DNA from: Amorphochlora amoebiformis
Taxonomy: Eukaryota; Cercozoa; Chlorarachniophyceae
Direction of reading: 5' to 3'
NCBI GenBank assembly: GCA_054601695.1
Contig: BAAHQB010000002.1
Span: forward strand, 2,294,001-2,358,000
DNA: 64,000 nucleotides
Part shown: in pieces, positions 1 to 17,100 of the stretch
Position numbering within the stretch: position 1 is the stretch's first letter
Layout of the letters: each line of letters starts with the position of its first letter
Notes under the pieces: generated by a model
The model's database searches: none
Seen by the model: only the letters and a program-made list of their open reading frames with translations
Told to the model about the DNA's origin: nothing
Translations under genes and position numbers: made by a program

Positions 1-282
1 CTTACATAAAAATGTGTATATTTCATACATTATACATACATATATGTGTATGTGTATATATATTATTTGTATCATATATATATATATATATAATGTGTAT
101 ATATATATATATATGTATATCCACACATATGATTACCAACATTTATATATATATATATATGTACATTTTACCAATATATATATATATATGTATATGTATA
201 TGTATATATATTTATATATATAAATTTTCACACATATATATAGATAATATATATATATATATTTACGTATACATTACCAGTA

Positions 283-339
<57 letters not shown>

Positions 340-444
340 TCTATATGTGTTATACGTATGTAATACCTTTGAGATCTCCCTTCTTATCATTCATTTCAGG
401 GTCATCCGAATCATATCCTAATATAGGTATACTATATAACTATG

Positions 445-504
<60 letters not shown>

Positions 505-580
505 TATTTATGTATACATACATACACTATATATTTGCTAATATTATTTATATATATATATATATATATACACACATTGT

Positions 581-634
<54 letters not shown>

Positions 635-779
635 GTATACCCTCTTTATTCTCCTCGAGTAGATGAAGAGGTACTGAGTGATACTTAGCGACAAAATATT
701 TATTTCGCGTCAAATTATTTGCCTTGTCTTCCTTCATGACTCTGCATTATGTGTATGTCTCTCTATACATGTATATACT

Positions 780-824
<45 letters not shown>

Positions 825-831
825 AATAAAA

Positions 832-893
<62 letters not shown>

Positions 894-1032
894 GTATATA
901 TGTGTATATATATAACAATATATATATATATATATATATAAATATATATAACAATATACACATATATAACAATATGTATATATAACTATATATATACACA
1001 TATGTATATATGTGTATATATGTATGTATATG

Positions 1033-1085
<53 letters not shown>
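1..1085. repeat. (TA)n / TATG low-complexity block
   Basis: Near-continuous TA dinucleotide repeat with scattered TATG and TATAC interruptions. Two short non-repetitive islets sit inside it, at about 345-440 and 640-770. The islets have no coding frame beyond the flanking repeat and match nothing I recognise. Confidence 0.95.
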
Positions 1086-1093
<8 letters not shown>

Positions 1094-1170
1094 TGCACAT
1101 ACTGTTCCACGTGCTTCCCCACACAGACCGCTATCCGGTGATGTAAATTGTCTGGGTCTAATATATATGT

Positions 1171-1233
<63 letters not shown>

Positions 1234-1255
1234 AATTTATGTGTATATATATATA

Positions 1256-1298
<43 letters not shown>

Positions 1299-1401
1299 CG
1301 TATGCACTTATGTATATATGTGTGTATAGAGAGAGAGAGAGTATATTTTATTCTATGTTTACATTATGTGTATGTCTATTTATATATATATATATATATA
1401 C

Positions 1402-1432
<31 letters not shown>

Positions 1433-1540
1433 ATGTTATATATATATATGTATATATATATATATACACACATGTATGTATGTAGATATATATATATATA
1501 TATATATATTTGTGTGTGTAAAAAACCTACTTACATTTAG
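1086..1540. repeat. Mixed microsatellites: TA, GA, TTA, with one islet
   Basis: A 75-base single-copy islet (about 1086-1160) is followed by TA. A GA tract lies at about 1209-1231, and a TTA trinucleotide run of about 13 units at about 1258-1297. A second short GA tract and more TA follow. I see nothing gene-like. Confidence 0.9.
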
Positions 1541-1798
1541 ATTCCCTCTTCTCTCTCCCTCTCTCATTCTCTTTTCTATCTCTCTCTTCTCTTCTCTCTC
1601 TCTCTTTTGTTTCCCTCTCTCTTCTCTCTCCCTCTCTCTTTCTCTCTCCCTCCCTCTTTCTCTCCCTCTCTCTTCTCTCTCCCTCTCTCTCTCTCTTCTC
1701 TCGTCTTTGCCTATTTTTCTCTCTCTCATATCTCTCATTCTCTCACTTCTCTATCTCCCTCTCTCTGTCCTCTCAATCTTTCTGTCTCTCTCTCTCTA
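1541..1798. repeat. CT-rich polypyrimidine tract
   Basis: Imperfect CT/CCT repeats over about 260 bases. Strand asymmetry is complete: pyrimidine on plus, purine on minus. Open frames across it are Ser/Leu or Glu/Arg repeats, which simply read out the dinucleotide. Confidence 0.95.
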
Positions 1799-3383
<1,585 letters not shown>

Positions 3384-3384
3384 C

Positions 3385-3753
<369 letters not shown>

Positions 3754-3764
3754 GGTTCGCTTCG

Positions 3765-4384
3765 ACCCTATAAATATACTTAATATATCAAATAGACCCT
3801 ATAAATATACTTAATATATCCAAAAATAGACCCTATAAATATACTTAATATATCAAAAAATAGACCCTATAAATATACTTAATATATCAAAAAATAGACC
3901 CTATAAATATACTTAATATATCCAAAAATAGACCCTATAAATATACTTAATATATCAAATATACCCTATAAATATACTTAATATATCAAAAATAGACCCT
4001 ATAAATATACTTAATATATCAAAAAATAGACCCTATAAATATACTTAATATATCAAAAAATAGACCCTATAAATATACTTAATATATCCAAAATAGACCC
4101 TATAAATATACTTAATATATCAAAAAATAGACCCTATAAATATACTTAATATATCAAAAAATATACCCTATAAGTATACTTAATATATCAAAAATAGACC
4201 CTATAAATATACTTAATATATCAAAAGATAGACCCTATAAATATACTTAATATATCAAAAATAGACCCTATAAATATACTTAATATATCAAAAAATAGAC
4301 CCTATAAATATACTTAATATATCAAAAAATAGACCCTATAAGTATACTTAATATATCAAAAAATAGACCCTATAAATATACTTT
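3765..4384 (+). repeat. Minisatellite, about 33-35 bp unit, 19 copies
   Basis: Tandem array whose unit begins GACCCTATAAATATACTTAA and ends TATATCAAAAAATA. I count 19 occurrences of CCCTATAA in about 620 bases. Units vary mainly in the length of the A run and in TCAAAA versus TCCAAAA. Rare substitutions such as AAATA to AAGTA occur in units 13 and 18. There is no open reading frame. Confidence 0.95.
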
Positions 4385-4452
4385 AACGTACGAATTAGCC
4401 TCTATTAACTTTTTTAAGACTTCATTCAAAGTATACGTAAGGTGGTTATGCT

Positions 4453-4625
4453 GAGAGAGAGAGAGAGAGAGAGAGAAAGAGCGAGAGAGGGAGATAGAGA
4501 GAGGGAGATAGAGAGAGAGAGAGAGCGAGAGAGAGAGAGGGTGGGGGAGAGAGGGTGGGAGAGAGATAGAGAGAGAGAGAGAGCGAGAGAGAGAGAGAAA
4601 TAGAGCAGAAGAGAGAGGGAGGGAA

Positions 4626-4626
<1 letters not shown>
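4453..4626. repeat. GA-rich polypurine tract
   Basis: Imperfect GA repeat with GGGAGA and GCGAGA interruptions. A single-copy stretch at about 4385-4450 separates it from the minisatellite. Confidence 0.95.
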
Positions 4627-6526
<1,900 letters not shown>

Positions 6527-6549
6527 AGAGGAAGGCAAGAAGAGAGACC

Positions 6550-6604
<55 letters not shown>

Positions 6605-6623
6605 AAGAGAGAGAGAGAAAGAG

Positions 6624-6654
<31 letters not shown>

Positions 6655-6696
6655 AAGAGAGAGAGAATGACAGAGGAAAAGAGAGAAAGAGAGAGG

Positions 6697-6728
<32 letters not shown>

Positions 6729-6943
6729 AAGAGAGACATAGAGAGAGAAAGAGAGGAAGAGAGGTAGAGAGAAAGAGGGAGAAAGAGAGAGAGAAAGAGA
6801 GAAAGAGAGAGAGAGAGAAAGAGAAAGAGAAAGAGAGAGAGAAAGAGAAAGAGAAAGAGAGAGAGAAAGAGAGAAACAGAGAGAGAGAGAAAGACAGCGA
6901 AAGACAGAGAAAGAGAGAGAGGGAGAAAGAGAGAGAGAGAGAA

Positions 6944-7018
<75 letters not shown>

Positions 7019-7100
7019 TGAAAAGAGAAAGAGGGAGAAAGAGAGATTGAAAAAGAGAGAAAGAGAGAAAGAGAGAGAGAGAGAAAGAAAGAGAGAGAAA

Positions 7101-7132
<32 letters not shown>

Positions 7133-7397
7133 AAGAGAGACACAGAAAGAGAGAAAGAGAGAAAGAAAGAGAGAGAGATAGAGATAGAAAGAGAGAGAAA
7201 GAGAGGAAGAGAGAAACAGGGAGGGAGAGAGAAAGAGAGAGAAAGAGAGAGAAAGTTAGAGAACAAGAGAGAGACATAGAGAGAGAAAGAGAGAAAGAGA
7301 GGAAGAGAGAAAGAGATAGAGAGAGAGAAAGAGAGAGAGAGAGAAAGAGAGAGAAAGAGAGAGAAAGAGAGAGAAAGAGAGAGAAAGAGGTAGAAAG
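6527..7397. repeat. 870-bp GA polypurine tract
   Basis: A run of GA, GAAA and GGA repeats broken only by a TA tract at about 6945-6987. The minus strand is correspondingly polypyrimidine and translates as Ser/Leu/Phe repeats. There is no other content. Confidence 0.95.
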
Positions 7398-8795
<1,398 letters not shown>

Positions 8796-8864
8796 TATAC
8801 AATCCCAAACCCCAACCCCAAACCTCCCAACCCAAACCCTAACTTCATGTGTATAAACATATAT

Positions 8865-8954
<90 letters not shown>

Positions 8955-9153
8955 ACTCTAACCCAAACCCTAACCCTAACAACCCTAACTCAAAACCTAT
9001 TCCGAACCCAGCGCTACCCCGTTGGGATTAAGGTTAGAGCTAGGGTTAGGGTTAGGATCAGATTATTCAGCATGTCTTAGTCCTAAGACCAATGACTCCT
9101 CCACTTAGGGTTAGGGTTAGGGTTAGGGTTAGGGTTAGGGTTAGGGTTAGGGT
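8796..9153. repeat. Divergent CCCTAA / TTAGGG interstitial telomere cluster
   Basis: Degenerate C-strand repeat (about 8801-8843, and 8952-8996 after a TA tract) is followed by G-strand repeat (about 9030-9056) and a clean run of seven or so TTAGGG units ending near 9153. The order is C-strand then G-strand, the opposite of a head-to-head telomere fusion. A copy of the telomere-linked element lies between the two G-strand parts. Confidence 0.9.
9056..9104 (+). repeat. Telomere-linked element, copy 1
   Basis: Begins GATCAGATTATTCAGCATG directly after GGGTTAG and continues with GTCTTAG and a variant of the CCGAGGACC hairpin. It stops at CTCCTCCAC, where TTAGGG repeat resumes. This is one of ten copies in the window; see the finding on this element. 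Confidence 0.85.
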
Positions 9154-9315
9154 AACTTTGCCAATCTTCCCATTGAATTTCTTAATAAATCGGCCCTTGA
9201 GATTCTGGATCTTGACCTAAGTTTGTAAATACAGTATATATATATAATTATATGTGAGTGTATGTGAAACGATATACCGTATACAATCTAATAAAACACA
9301 CGCACATACACACAT

Positions 9316-9358
<43 letters not shown>

Positions 9359-9405
9359 TATGTATATATATTATATATATATATATATATATACATATAT
9401 ATGTA

Positions 9406-9477
<72 letters not shown>

Positions 9478-9481
<4 letters not shown>

Positions 9482-9731
9482 AGCGCAGTGGTATAGTAGA
9501 TGGTAGTCCAGAGTTCGATTCAAGTCCGTTTGCAATATGACGAATGATTATAGATAACTTCTTGCGGTAGTCGGATACTTCCTTTCTTCCTCCGGAACCG
9601 TATGGGTTCCGAGAATATTCTGGGTTCCGAGTATTGTGCTACTACTCGTATACTCTGAGAAACTGGCGGTAGTCTAGCCAGCCGCCGCGTAGTTAACTAG
9701 CTATAGGTTCCGCGCTAGCTCTACATGCTGT

Positions 9732-9735
<4 letters not shown>
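9478..9735 (+). ncRNA. Degenerate tRNA-like or SINE-like sequence (candidate)
   Basis: TAGCGCAGTGG at 9481-9491 matches the Pol III box A consensus, and GTTCGATTC at 9513-9521 matches box B exactly. The start-to-start spacing of 32 bases is too short for an intact tRNA, where it is about 45. No T-stem pairing forms around the box B. About 210 bases of non-repetitive sequence follow, including a GGAACC..GGTTCC hairpin near 9594. This fits a tRNA-derived SINE head or a decayed tRNA better than a working tRNA, but no second full copy was found. Confidence 0.35.
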
Positions 9736-9805
<70 letters not shown>

Positions 9806-9937
9806 ATATGTTAATGTAACACATATATGTAGATATACACGCACATATATGTAAACATTTATACACATAACTATATATACACTATCTAAAAAAAATAGTT
9901 ATACATACATATATATATATATATATACATATATATA

Positions 9938-9971
<34 letters not shown>

Positions 9972-10044
9972 TTATAACATTATGCATTTATGAACCTGAT
10001 CGCCTTCTAGTAGGGGCAATGGCTCATAATAGTCCCTAGCGATA

Positions 10045-10100
<56 letters not shown>

Positions 10101-10193
10101 GTATATATATGTATATATATATTCACTATACATGCATGGGTGTGTATATTGATTTGTATGTATGTATATATATCCATATATATTATATATACA

Positions 10194-10238
<45 letters not shown>

Positions 10239-10258
10239 TAATCTTTACGTACAGATAT

Positions 10259-10305
<47 letters not shown>

Positions 10306-10575
10306 CATATATACATACATATATATATATATATAATATATATATATTTATGTATATATATATATGTATTATATATATGTATTATATATTTTTTAATATA
10401 AAATGTAACATACTGCACCTACGGCGCTTCGTCTCTGTCCAAGGCTTTATAGCAGCTGTACATTGTATATATATATATATATATATACGTATATATATAT
10501 ATATATATATAATATACATATATATATATATATATTATTTACTATATATACACACACATATATATATGTTTAAAA

Positions 10576-10617
<42 letters not shown>

Positions 10618-10684
10618 GTATATAATATTACATATACATATATGTATATATATAGATATATGTTTATATATATATATATATACA

Positions 10685-10737
<53 letters not shown>

Positions 10738-10770
10738 TATATACATATGATATATACATCTATAGATAAC

Positions 10771-10829
<59 letters not shown>

Positions 10830-10954
10830 CATATATATCTAAATATATTAATATATATGTGTGTGTGGACATAGAATGTTTTCATACAACTATATGGAAT
10901 ATCGTAAATGTATACAAGTAGAATATCTACAAAAACACACACACACACACACAT

Positions 10955-11014
<60 letters not shown>

Positions 11015-11091
11015 TCCTCCAGTCATCTGTTAATATAACTGGCCTTGTAAGCACACACAATCCGCAACACACACACACACATAATATATAC

Positions 11092-11134
<43 letters not shown>

Positions 11135-11196
11135 CATATATGTATGTAAAGGGTAACATGTGTACTACTACTACTACTACTAATAATAATAATAAT

Positions 11197-11236
<40 letters not shown>

Positions 11237-11367
11237 TAACCTCTAGTCCTCTGTTTGTTAATAGCCCTACGTGTTCGCTTATCGAGAAAACGAGATGTTC
11301 TTCTGAGCTGCTTGGGCCGCTATATATACACATCATCTTATATATATATATATATATATAATATATG

Positions 11368-11414
<47 letters not shown>

Positions 11415-11478
11415 TTACGTTTTCATATATTACATACATGTATTTATATACCTGTATATGTAAATATATATATGTATA

Positions 11479-11513
<35 letters not shown>

Positions 11514-11549
11514 GTGTGTGTGTGTGTATAATATATTTACATAAATATA

Positions 11550-11611
<62 letters not shown>

Positions 11612-12022
11612 ATATATTATATGTATGTGTGTATATACCCTTAAAAGCATGTTCCGTCGCGTCTTAGAGATAGTCTTGATGGAGAGAATAGGCGATCTAC
11701 AATACAATATTTCCACAGAAAATTAAGTTGTGTACATGTACACACATAATATGTATAATATACATATATATATATATATATTATATATATATATTATATA
11801 TATATATATATGTATACATTATTAATTATATATGTACACATATATATATATATATTATGTATATACACATGTACATATATATATACATACACATACATAC
11901 ACACATACATACATACATATATATACATACATGTGTATGTGTATAAAAAAAAATACGCATCTATGTATAAATAGGTTGCACAAAAAGGTATATATATATA
12001 CAATACGACAATATATAGACAA

Positions 12023-12069
<47 letters not shown>

Positions 12070-12102
12070 GTGTAAACTCTATATTTACTATCTTGTATTT
12101 TT

Positions 12103-12168
<66 letters not shown>

Positions 12169-12220
12169 TGTATCTTTCACGCAGAAATTTAGAGATCTAA
12201 TATAATAATATATACATTAT

Positions 12221-12296
<76 letters not shown>

Positions 12297-12510
12297 TATA
12301 CGCACATATCCATGTATAACATTAGATCTAACACTGCGGGAAAGAATTTGGAGGTTATGAGCGTAATACCTCTCATGCAAGGCGCAGTGGGTTCGATAAA
12401 CCTTTACAAGCACTAGGACAACTGCTACCTGGTTTTACACATATACACACATATATACACTCATATACACATATGCACATAGATACATCACATATACATT
12501 TGCATATATT

Positions 12511-12541
<31 letters not shown>

Positions 12542-12669
12542 CTATATATATATATATGTATATAAATGTATATCTATATGTAGATATATACATATATACA
12601 TGTATATATATCTCATTTATATACACACACACACATATATTATATATATATATATATATTTATACATAG

Positions 12670-12716
<47 letters not shown>

Positions 12717-12780
12717 TTTTATGTATGTGTGTGTGTGTGTGTGTGGTATATTGCATGTGCATATTTATATAATATATATG

Positions 12781-12843
<63 letters not shown>

Positions 12844-12854
12844 TATATACATAC

Positions 12855-12920
<66 letters not shown>

Positions 12921-12992
12921 CTATATATACAGATATATACAAATATATACAATCACACACACACACATATATAATATATATATAATATATAT

Positions 12993-13023
<31 letters not shown>

Positions 13024-13100
13024 TATGAAAATATTCCCCACACACACACACACACATACACACACACACACACACACATACATAAAAACACACACGAAAT
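9736..13100. repeat. (TA)n block with scattered islets and other microsatellites
   Basis: Mostly TA with CA runs near 10770-10790, 10935-10975, 11068-11082 and 13038-13078, a GT run near 12725-12745, and ACT/AAT runs at about 11163-11202. Islets of 40-130 bases lie at about 9980-10048, 10408-10465, 10868-10935, 11015-11070, 11235-11325, 11640-11730, 12175-12205 and 12300-12440. None gives an exon with matching splice phases. The 12300-12440 islet has a GAGGT..ACCTC hairpin. Confidence 0.85.
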
Positions 13101-13295
13101 TATAAAAATTATATATTTATATACAAATATATGAATATGTTATTAGCATGAATATAAGAAATATTTTCATATTTTCATAACATTTTTATAGATTCTCTCG
13201 ATACATTTCTCATCCCTACCATCCAGAATTCCACCCTTCCCCGCGTCGCCTATTTCCACGAAAAATCATCCCAAACATAACATCCAGTCAACAGT

Positions 13296-13494
13296 TTGCC
13301 CCAAAATGAAGCCGGATTCACACCCCACCAACAAAGCCGTGCTACTTCAGCTCCTAACCGGAAATGCTATGATACCCGTAATCGTCCGACGCCCATTCGA
13401 CGAAACATAGCCGTCAAGGGGCATTTCCGCCTCGCGCGTTCTGAATGTTGCCGAAGGTCGGCCTCCATGGCGTCACTCCAAACTCTCTTGCGAG
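13296..13494 (+). CDS. Candidate 5' coding exon of the cyclin gene
   Basis: An open frame starting at the ATG at 13296 runs through a second in-frame ATG at 13467 to a strong donor, CGAG|GTAAGC, at 13494/13495, leaving phase 1. The phase fits an acceptor at 13771/13772 (CTCAAG|GAAG), which would extend the cyclin N-terminus in frame and give about 631 residues in total. The exon encodes a basic, Ser/Arg-rich, low-hydrophobicity segment typical of disordered cyclin N-termini. The acceptor is weak, lacking a good pyrimidine run, so translation may instead begin at 13810. The intron between holds a direct repeat of about 55 bases (13590-13700) with TACTGAT, a plausible branch-site match. Confidence 0.4.
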
Positions 13495-13809
13495 GTAAGC
13501 GGGAAATCAGATCCTCCTACCTTTTCACATCATTCTTTCTCCTTCACAAGCGTCCGAACGCGTCCAAGCGCGTCCGACGCCCTGAAAAGATATTCTTCGT
13601 AGGATATCTTATACTGATATTTGGATATATCTTATTTCATTATACGTTCTTCGTACGATATCTCATACTGATATTTAATATATCTTATTTCATTATACGA
13701 TGTTGGTTCGGGTGCGCCCATGCGCCCGCATCCTTCTGGCTTCTCCGTCGGACGACACCTCAGAACTCAAGGAAGTCGTCAGACCGAGCGTCGGGCGCCC
13801 ACTCTCAGC

Positions 13810-14132
13810 ATGTCTAAGCAAAGACCCGACAGACATGAAGCAAAACTCACTCGACGGACACACTGCTTTGTGAAGGAGGGCCCCCGAAGGCTGTCCGCAA
13901 GCCATGGCACAAGGAAGAGAAAAGGAGTGCCTTCAAACAATAGAAGCACGAAGCGAATTAGAGTTCGTGAAAACGACGATGTACATTCGAATCCTGGGAA
14001 TATGACCAAGCGGGAGGTGAAAATTGACGTGAAGGAAAGTACAGGTAATTTCTCGATTCTGTGTGTGAGTAAAACTTAACACCACGATGCTTGAGAAACT
14101 ATTTCTTTATGCGTATCATAGACATATAAATG

Positions 14133-14197
<65 letters not shown>

Positions 14198-14479
14198 TTA
14201 TGTGATGTATAATGTGTACAACATATATGAATAACTATTTGTATTATAATACATAAAGCAAAGATTTGTACAAAATTACACAAGTTGTATATGCTTTTCA
14301 AAAACCCAGTCATAATGTAAACACACATGTAAATATTAGGATATATATTTATATATATATATATATATGTGTGTGTGTATAAAAATATATATATGTATGT
14401 ATATATGTATGCATATGCATGTACGTACATATGTGTGTATATATGTATATATGTGTCTGTGTATGTGTATGTGTATAAA

Positions 14480-14521
<42 letters not shown>

Positions 14522-14758
14522 ATATAAATAGTGGCGTCTGTGTCGACGAATGCCGGCCGTAGCATAAGACCAAGCAGGGAGAGAAGAGATTGTACGAACG
14601 ACGGAACGGATTCGAACGACAGAACTCATTCGAGTGTGGCCAGTTTGGAGGTTAAATTGGACCCTGCAGGTAATTGATACTTCACTTTTTTGGGGGGTTA
14701 TTGTTATGCTAATGATAATAGTTCATTGAAATCGTAGACATATACACTCAAATATTAT

Positions 14759-14799
<41 letters not shown>

Positions 14800-15403
14800 A
14801 ATATATATCTATATATTAGATACTTACATTTTAAGGTATACTCCAAAATAAATATATATATATATATATATATACATATATAATTTCTAAAAGTACGTAT
14901 ACCTTTCATGGTTAGTTTCCGGTGTAATTATGCTTCTCAGTCCTTATATATTATTTAGGTAGATGTGCTGCAAAACTCTCGAGAAACACACACGGTCGGC
15001 TGGTGAACAAGGGGTCGGTATTAAGCACGGATGCCCGCCAAGAAGTTGTACCAAACAGGGAGAGAAGAGGGGTGCACGGACCACATTTGAATCGTGAGAA
15101 TGTGATCGAGGCGGAGGTTAAATACGACGTAAAAGGAATTGAAGGTGAGATAGGATTCCAGAGAGGTTTATTTACACTTTACATGTATGAAATGATATTT
15201 CCGTGAGCAATATATATAAAAATATATTTATAAATATATACATATATATATATATATATATATTATATGTCTAATTACATACAGTAAAATACATCTTTAC
15301 GCTGTTGCACTTCACACGATGGGTTAGAAATTGTTGTAGCATCACATGCAGTGAAGGAAAATGAAAATGACAAAAATATTATATACATATATATATATAT
15401 GTA

Positions 15404-15448
<45 letters not shown>

Positions 15449-15497
15449 TACATACATATACATAACATATATATGTGTGTGAAGGAAAATAATAATG

Positions 15498-15535
<38 letters not shown>

Positions 15536-15598
15536 CATATCTATATTTTGAGTATTTTTAGCAAAGTATGTACATATGTGCACATGTATACATTAATA

Positions 15599-15632
<34 letters not shown>

Positions 15633-16933
15633 AACACTTGTATCTTTTCAAAAAGTAAAAATACAGATAATAAAAAGCTTTAACGTACATGTCAGCTCTC
15701 GTCGATAAGAAGAGTGCAGAGCTTGTAACACCTGGGTTGAATGTACAAGAGAACGTGAGAACCCCGAAGCAAGTAGATGTTGAGGGAACCTTTCAGAAAG
15801 ACATCAAGGAGTTTAAGAATGACTCGAAGGTTCGACAAGCAAAAGTTATGGTGGTCGAAAAACGATCAACCCACCTCACTCGAATCAGGTAGATAAATAA
15901 TAATATTGTAATGCACACGAGTAACACTCATATCAGATGTAGGTAATAATGCTGAATTGTACGTATTTCAGAGAGAAATACTCTGTTGTACACGTGGGTT
16001 GGCTGCGAAGACACCCTTATCTCCGCAAGGCATACTTTCCCATCTTGGGGAACTGGCTGGTCGAGCTCCACTTCGAGCTCTTTCGCGCACACTCCCGTAA
16101 GATGATGGCCAGAAGCCCTCTTCGGATCGTCCACCTAACCATGCGATATGTTTTCAAATATTTGGCACATACCAACAACGTGATCCGTGAACGTCTACAG
16201 CTTGTCGGGGTGTCGTGCTACGCCCTTGCGGTCTTCACGGTGCAGGGGAAGCGTGTGATGGAGAAGATGGCCCTTGATACCAAGAAGTTCGCCTTCTACA
16301 CAGACGACGCATATAAGCCAGAGCAAGTTGCTGCCCAGATCCGTGATGTGCGAACGGTCATCTTCGCCGCCATGGAACCTGAAAGTGTGAAAAATCTGCA
16401 CCCACTACAGATGGTCACACCAGTGGAAACGTTGCGTGCTCTAATTCGCACCCTGGGATTAGAATGCAACACTTTACTGGTTTGCTTCGCGAACTTCATG
16501 ATCGATCTTTCTACGCATGACATCGACTGCGGAGCCGTTTACCCCACAGAGATTGCTGCTGCTGCCTTACTGAGCGCGTGCAGGAAGATGAACGTGAAGG
16601 TATCAGAAACCGTAATCGTATGTGTTACAAGGTCTAATTTGGAAAAATAAACAGGTGACAAAGGAGATGTACAAAATCATGACCAGCTGGTGCTACTCGA
16701 GATCCATTGAATCTCTGGAGCGCACTGCCAGGGCTATTGAGATGCTCTTCAAAGCTGCCTGCGCACACGAGACCGGCCACACAGTTGGTTTGCAAGAGTT
16801 GCTTCCGAAGTATTCCTTGGTTATCAAGCACTACTCAGTGAGACTCATGCAGTGGGTAGTGGGAAAGTTGAATCCGAAGCACAGGGTGAAACTTTTCAAG
16901 GGCCAGATATTGGATCAGATTCGGAGATCGTAA
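13810..16933 (+). CDS. Divergent mitotic (A/B-type) cyclin, six exons
   Basis: Exons inferred by hand are 13810-14044, 14532-14669, 14959-15144, 15696-15888, 15972-16599 and 16655-16933. They join in phases 1, 1, 1, 2 and 0 with GT-AG borders and give 552 residues and a TAA stop. Residues 1-250 are basic and probably disordered. Residues about 251-385 resemble the first cyclin box: [16 protein letters not shown] aligns with the MRAILVDWLVEV region, and RLQLVGVS with [18 protein letters not shown] aligns with SDNAYTREQV. Residues about 396-525 resemble the cyclin C-terminal fold, with [13 protein letters not shown] as in YHPSKIAAAAxxLA. The length suits an A/B cyclin. Two features are odd: the Lys and Glu that normally contact the Cdk are replaced by F339 and I374, and I see no clear destruction box or KEN box. 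The short introns (83 and 55 bp) lack (TA)n, while the three long ones contain it. The family call is fairly secure, but the subclass and Cdk binding are not. Confidence 0.8.
14045..14531 (+). other. Cyclin intron carrying microsatellites
   Basis: GTAATT..TAG intron of 487 bp containing TA, GT and TATG tracts. The introns at 14670-14958 and 15145-15695 are similar TA-bearing inserts. The last one also holds a repeated GTGAAGGAAAAT segment at about 15352 and 15479. Transcribed TA tracts would fold on themselves, so these introns should form long A-U hairpins. Confidence 0.6.
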
Positions 16934-17100
16934 TTCTTCTTCTCACCGGCCATCAGTCCTCTAGTCCCAAGCTCGAGGTGGTCTTGAGGCTTCTAAGATT
17001 TCCTTGGACCATGGCTACACCTAGTCCATACGGGACAGGTGTTCTAATTCCGGGATAACATCAAGCTCATGTTTTCGAACCGGATTACCGGTTTTGCAGC
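16934..17100. other. Probable 3' flank of the cyclin gene
   Basis: Single-copy sequence directly after the stop codon. I see no clear AATAAA signal close to the stop. No other coding frame stands out. Confidence 0.4.

Noticed and set aside
8952-9153. Ancient head-to-head chromosome fusion at telomere repeats
   Set aside because: A fusion gives TTAGGG followed by CCCTAA on one strand. Here, and at 32.05 and 54.8 kb, the order is CCCTAA then TTAGGG, so another origin is needed.
12370-12405. Second tRNA-like box pair (GGCGCAGTGG, GGTTCGATA)
   Set aside because: The motifs overlap instead of being spaced, and the box B lacks its final C. Pol III function is not plausible.
16852-17058. Frame overlapping the cyclin 3' end
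   Set aside because: It is a shadow of the last cyclin exon in another frame and continues into non-coding flank.
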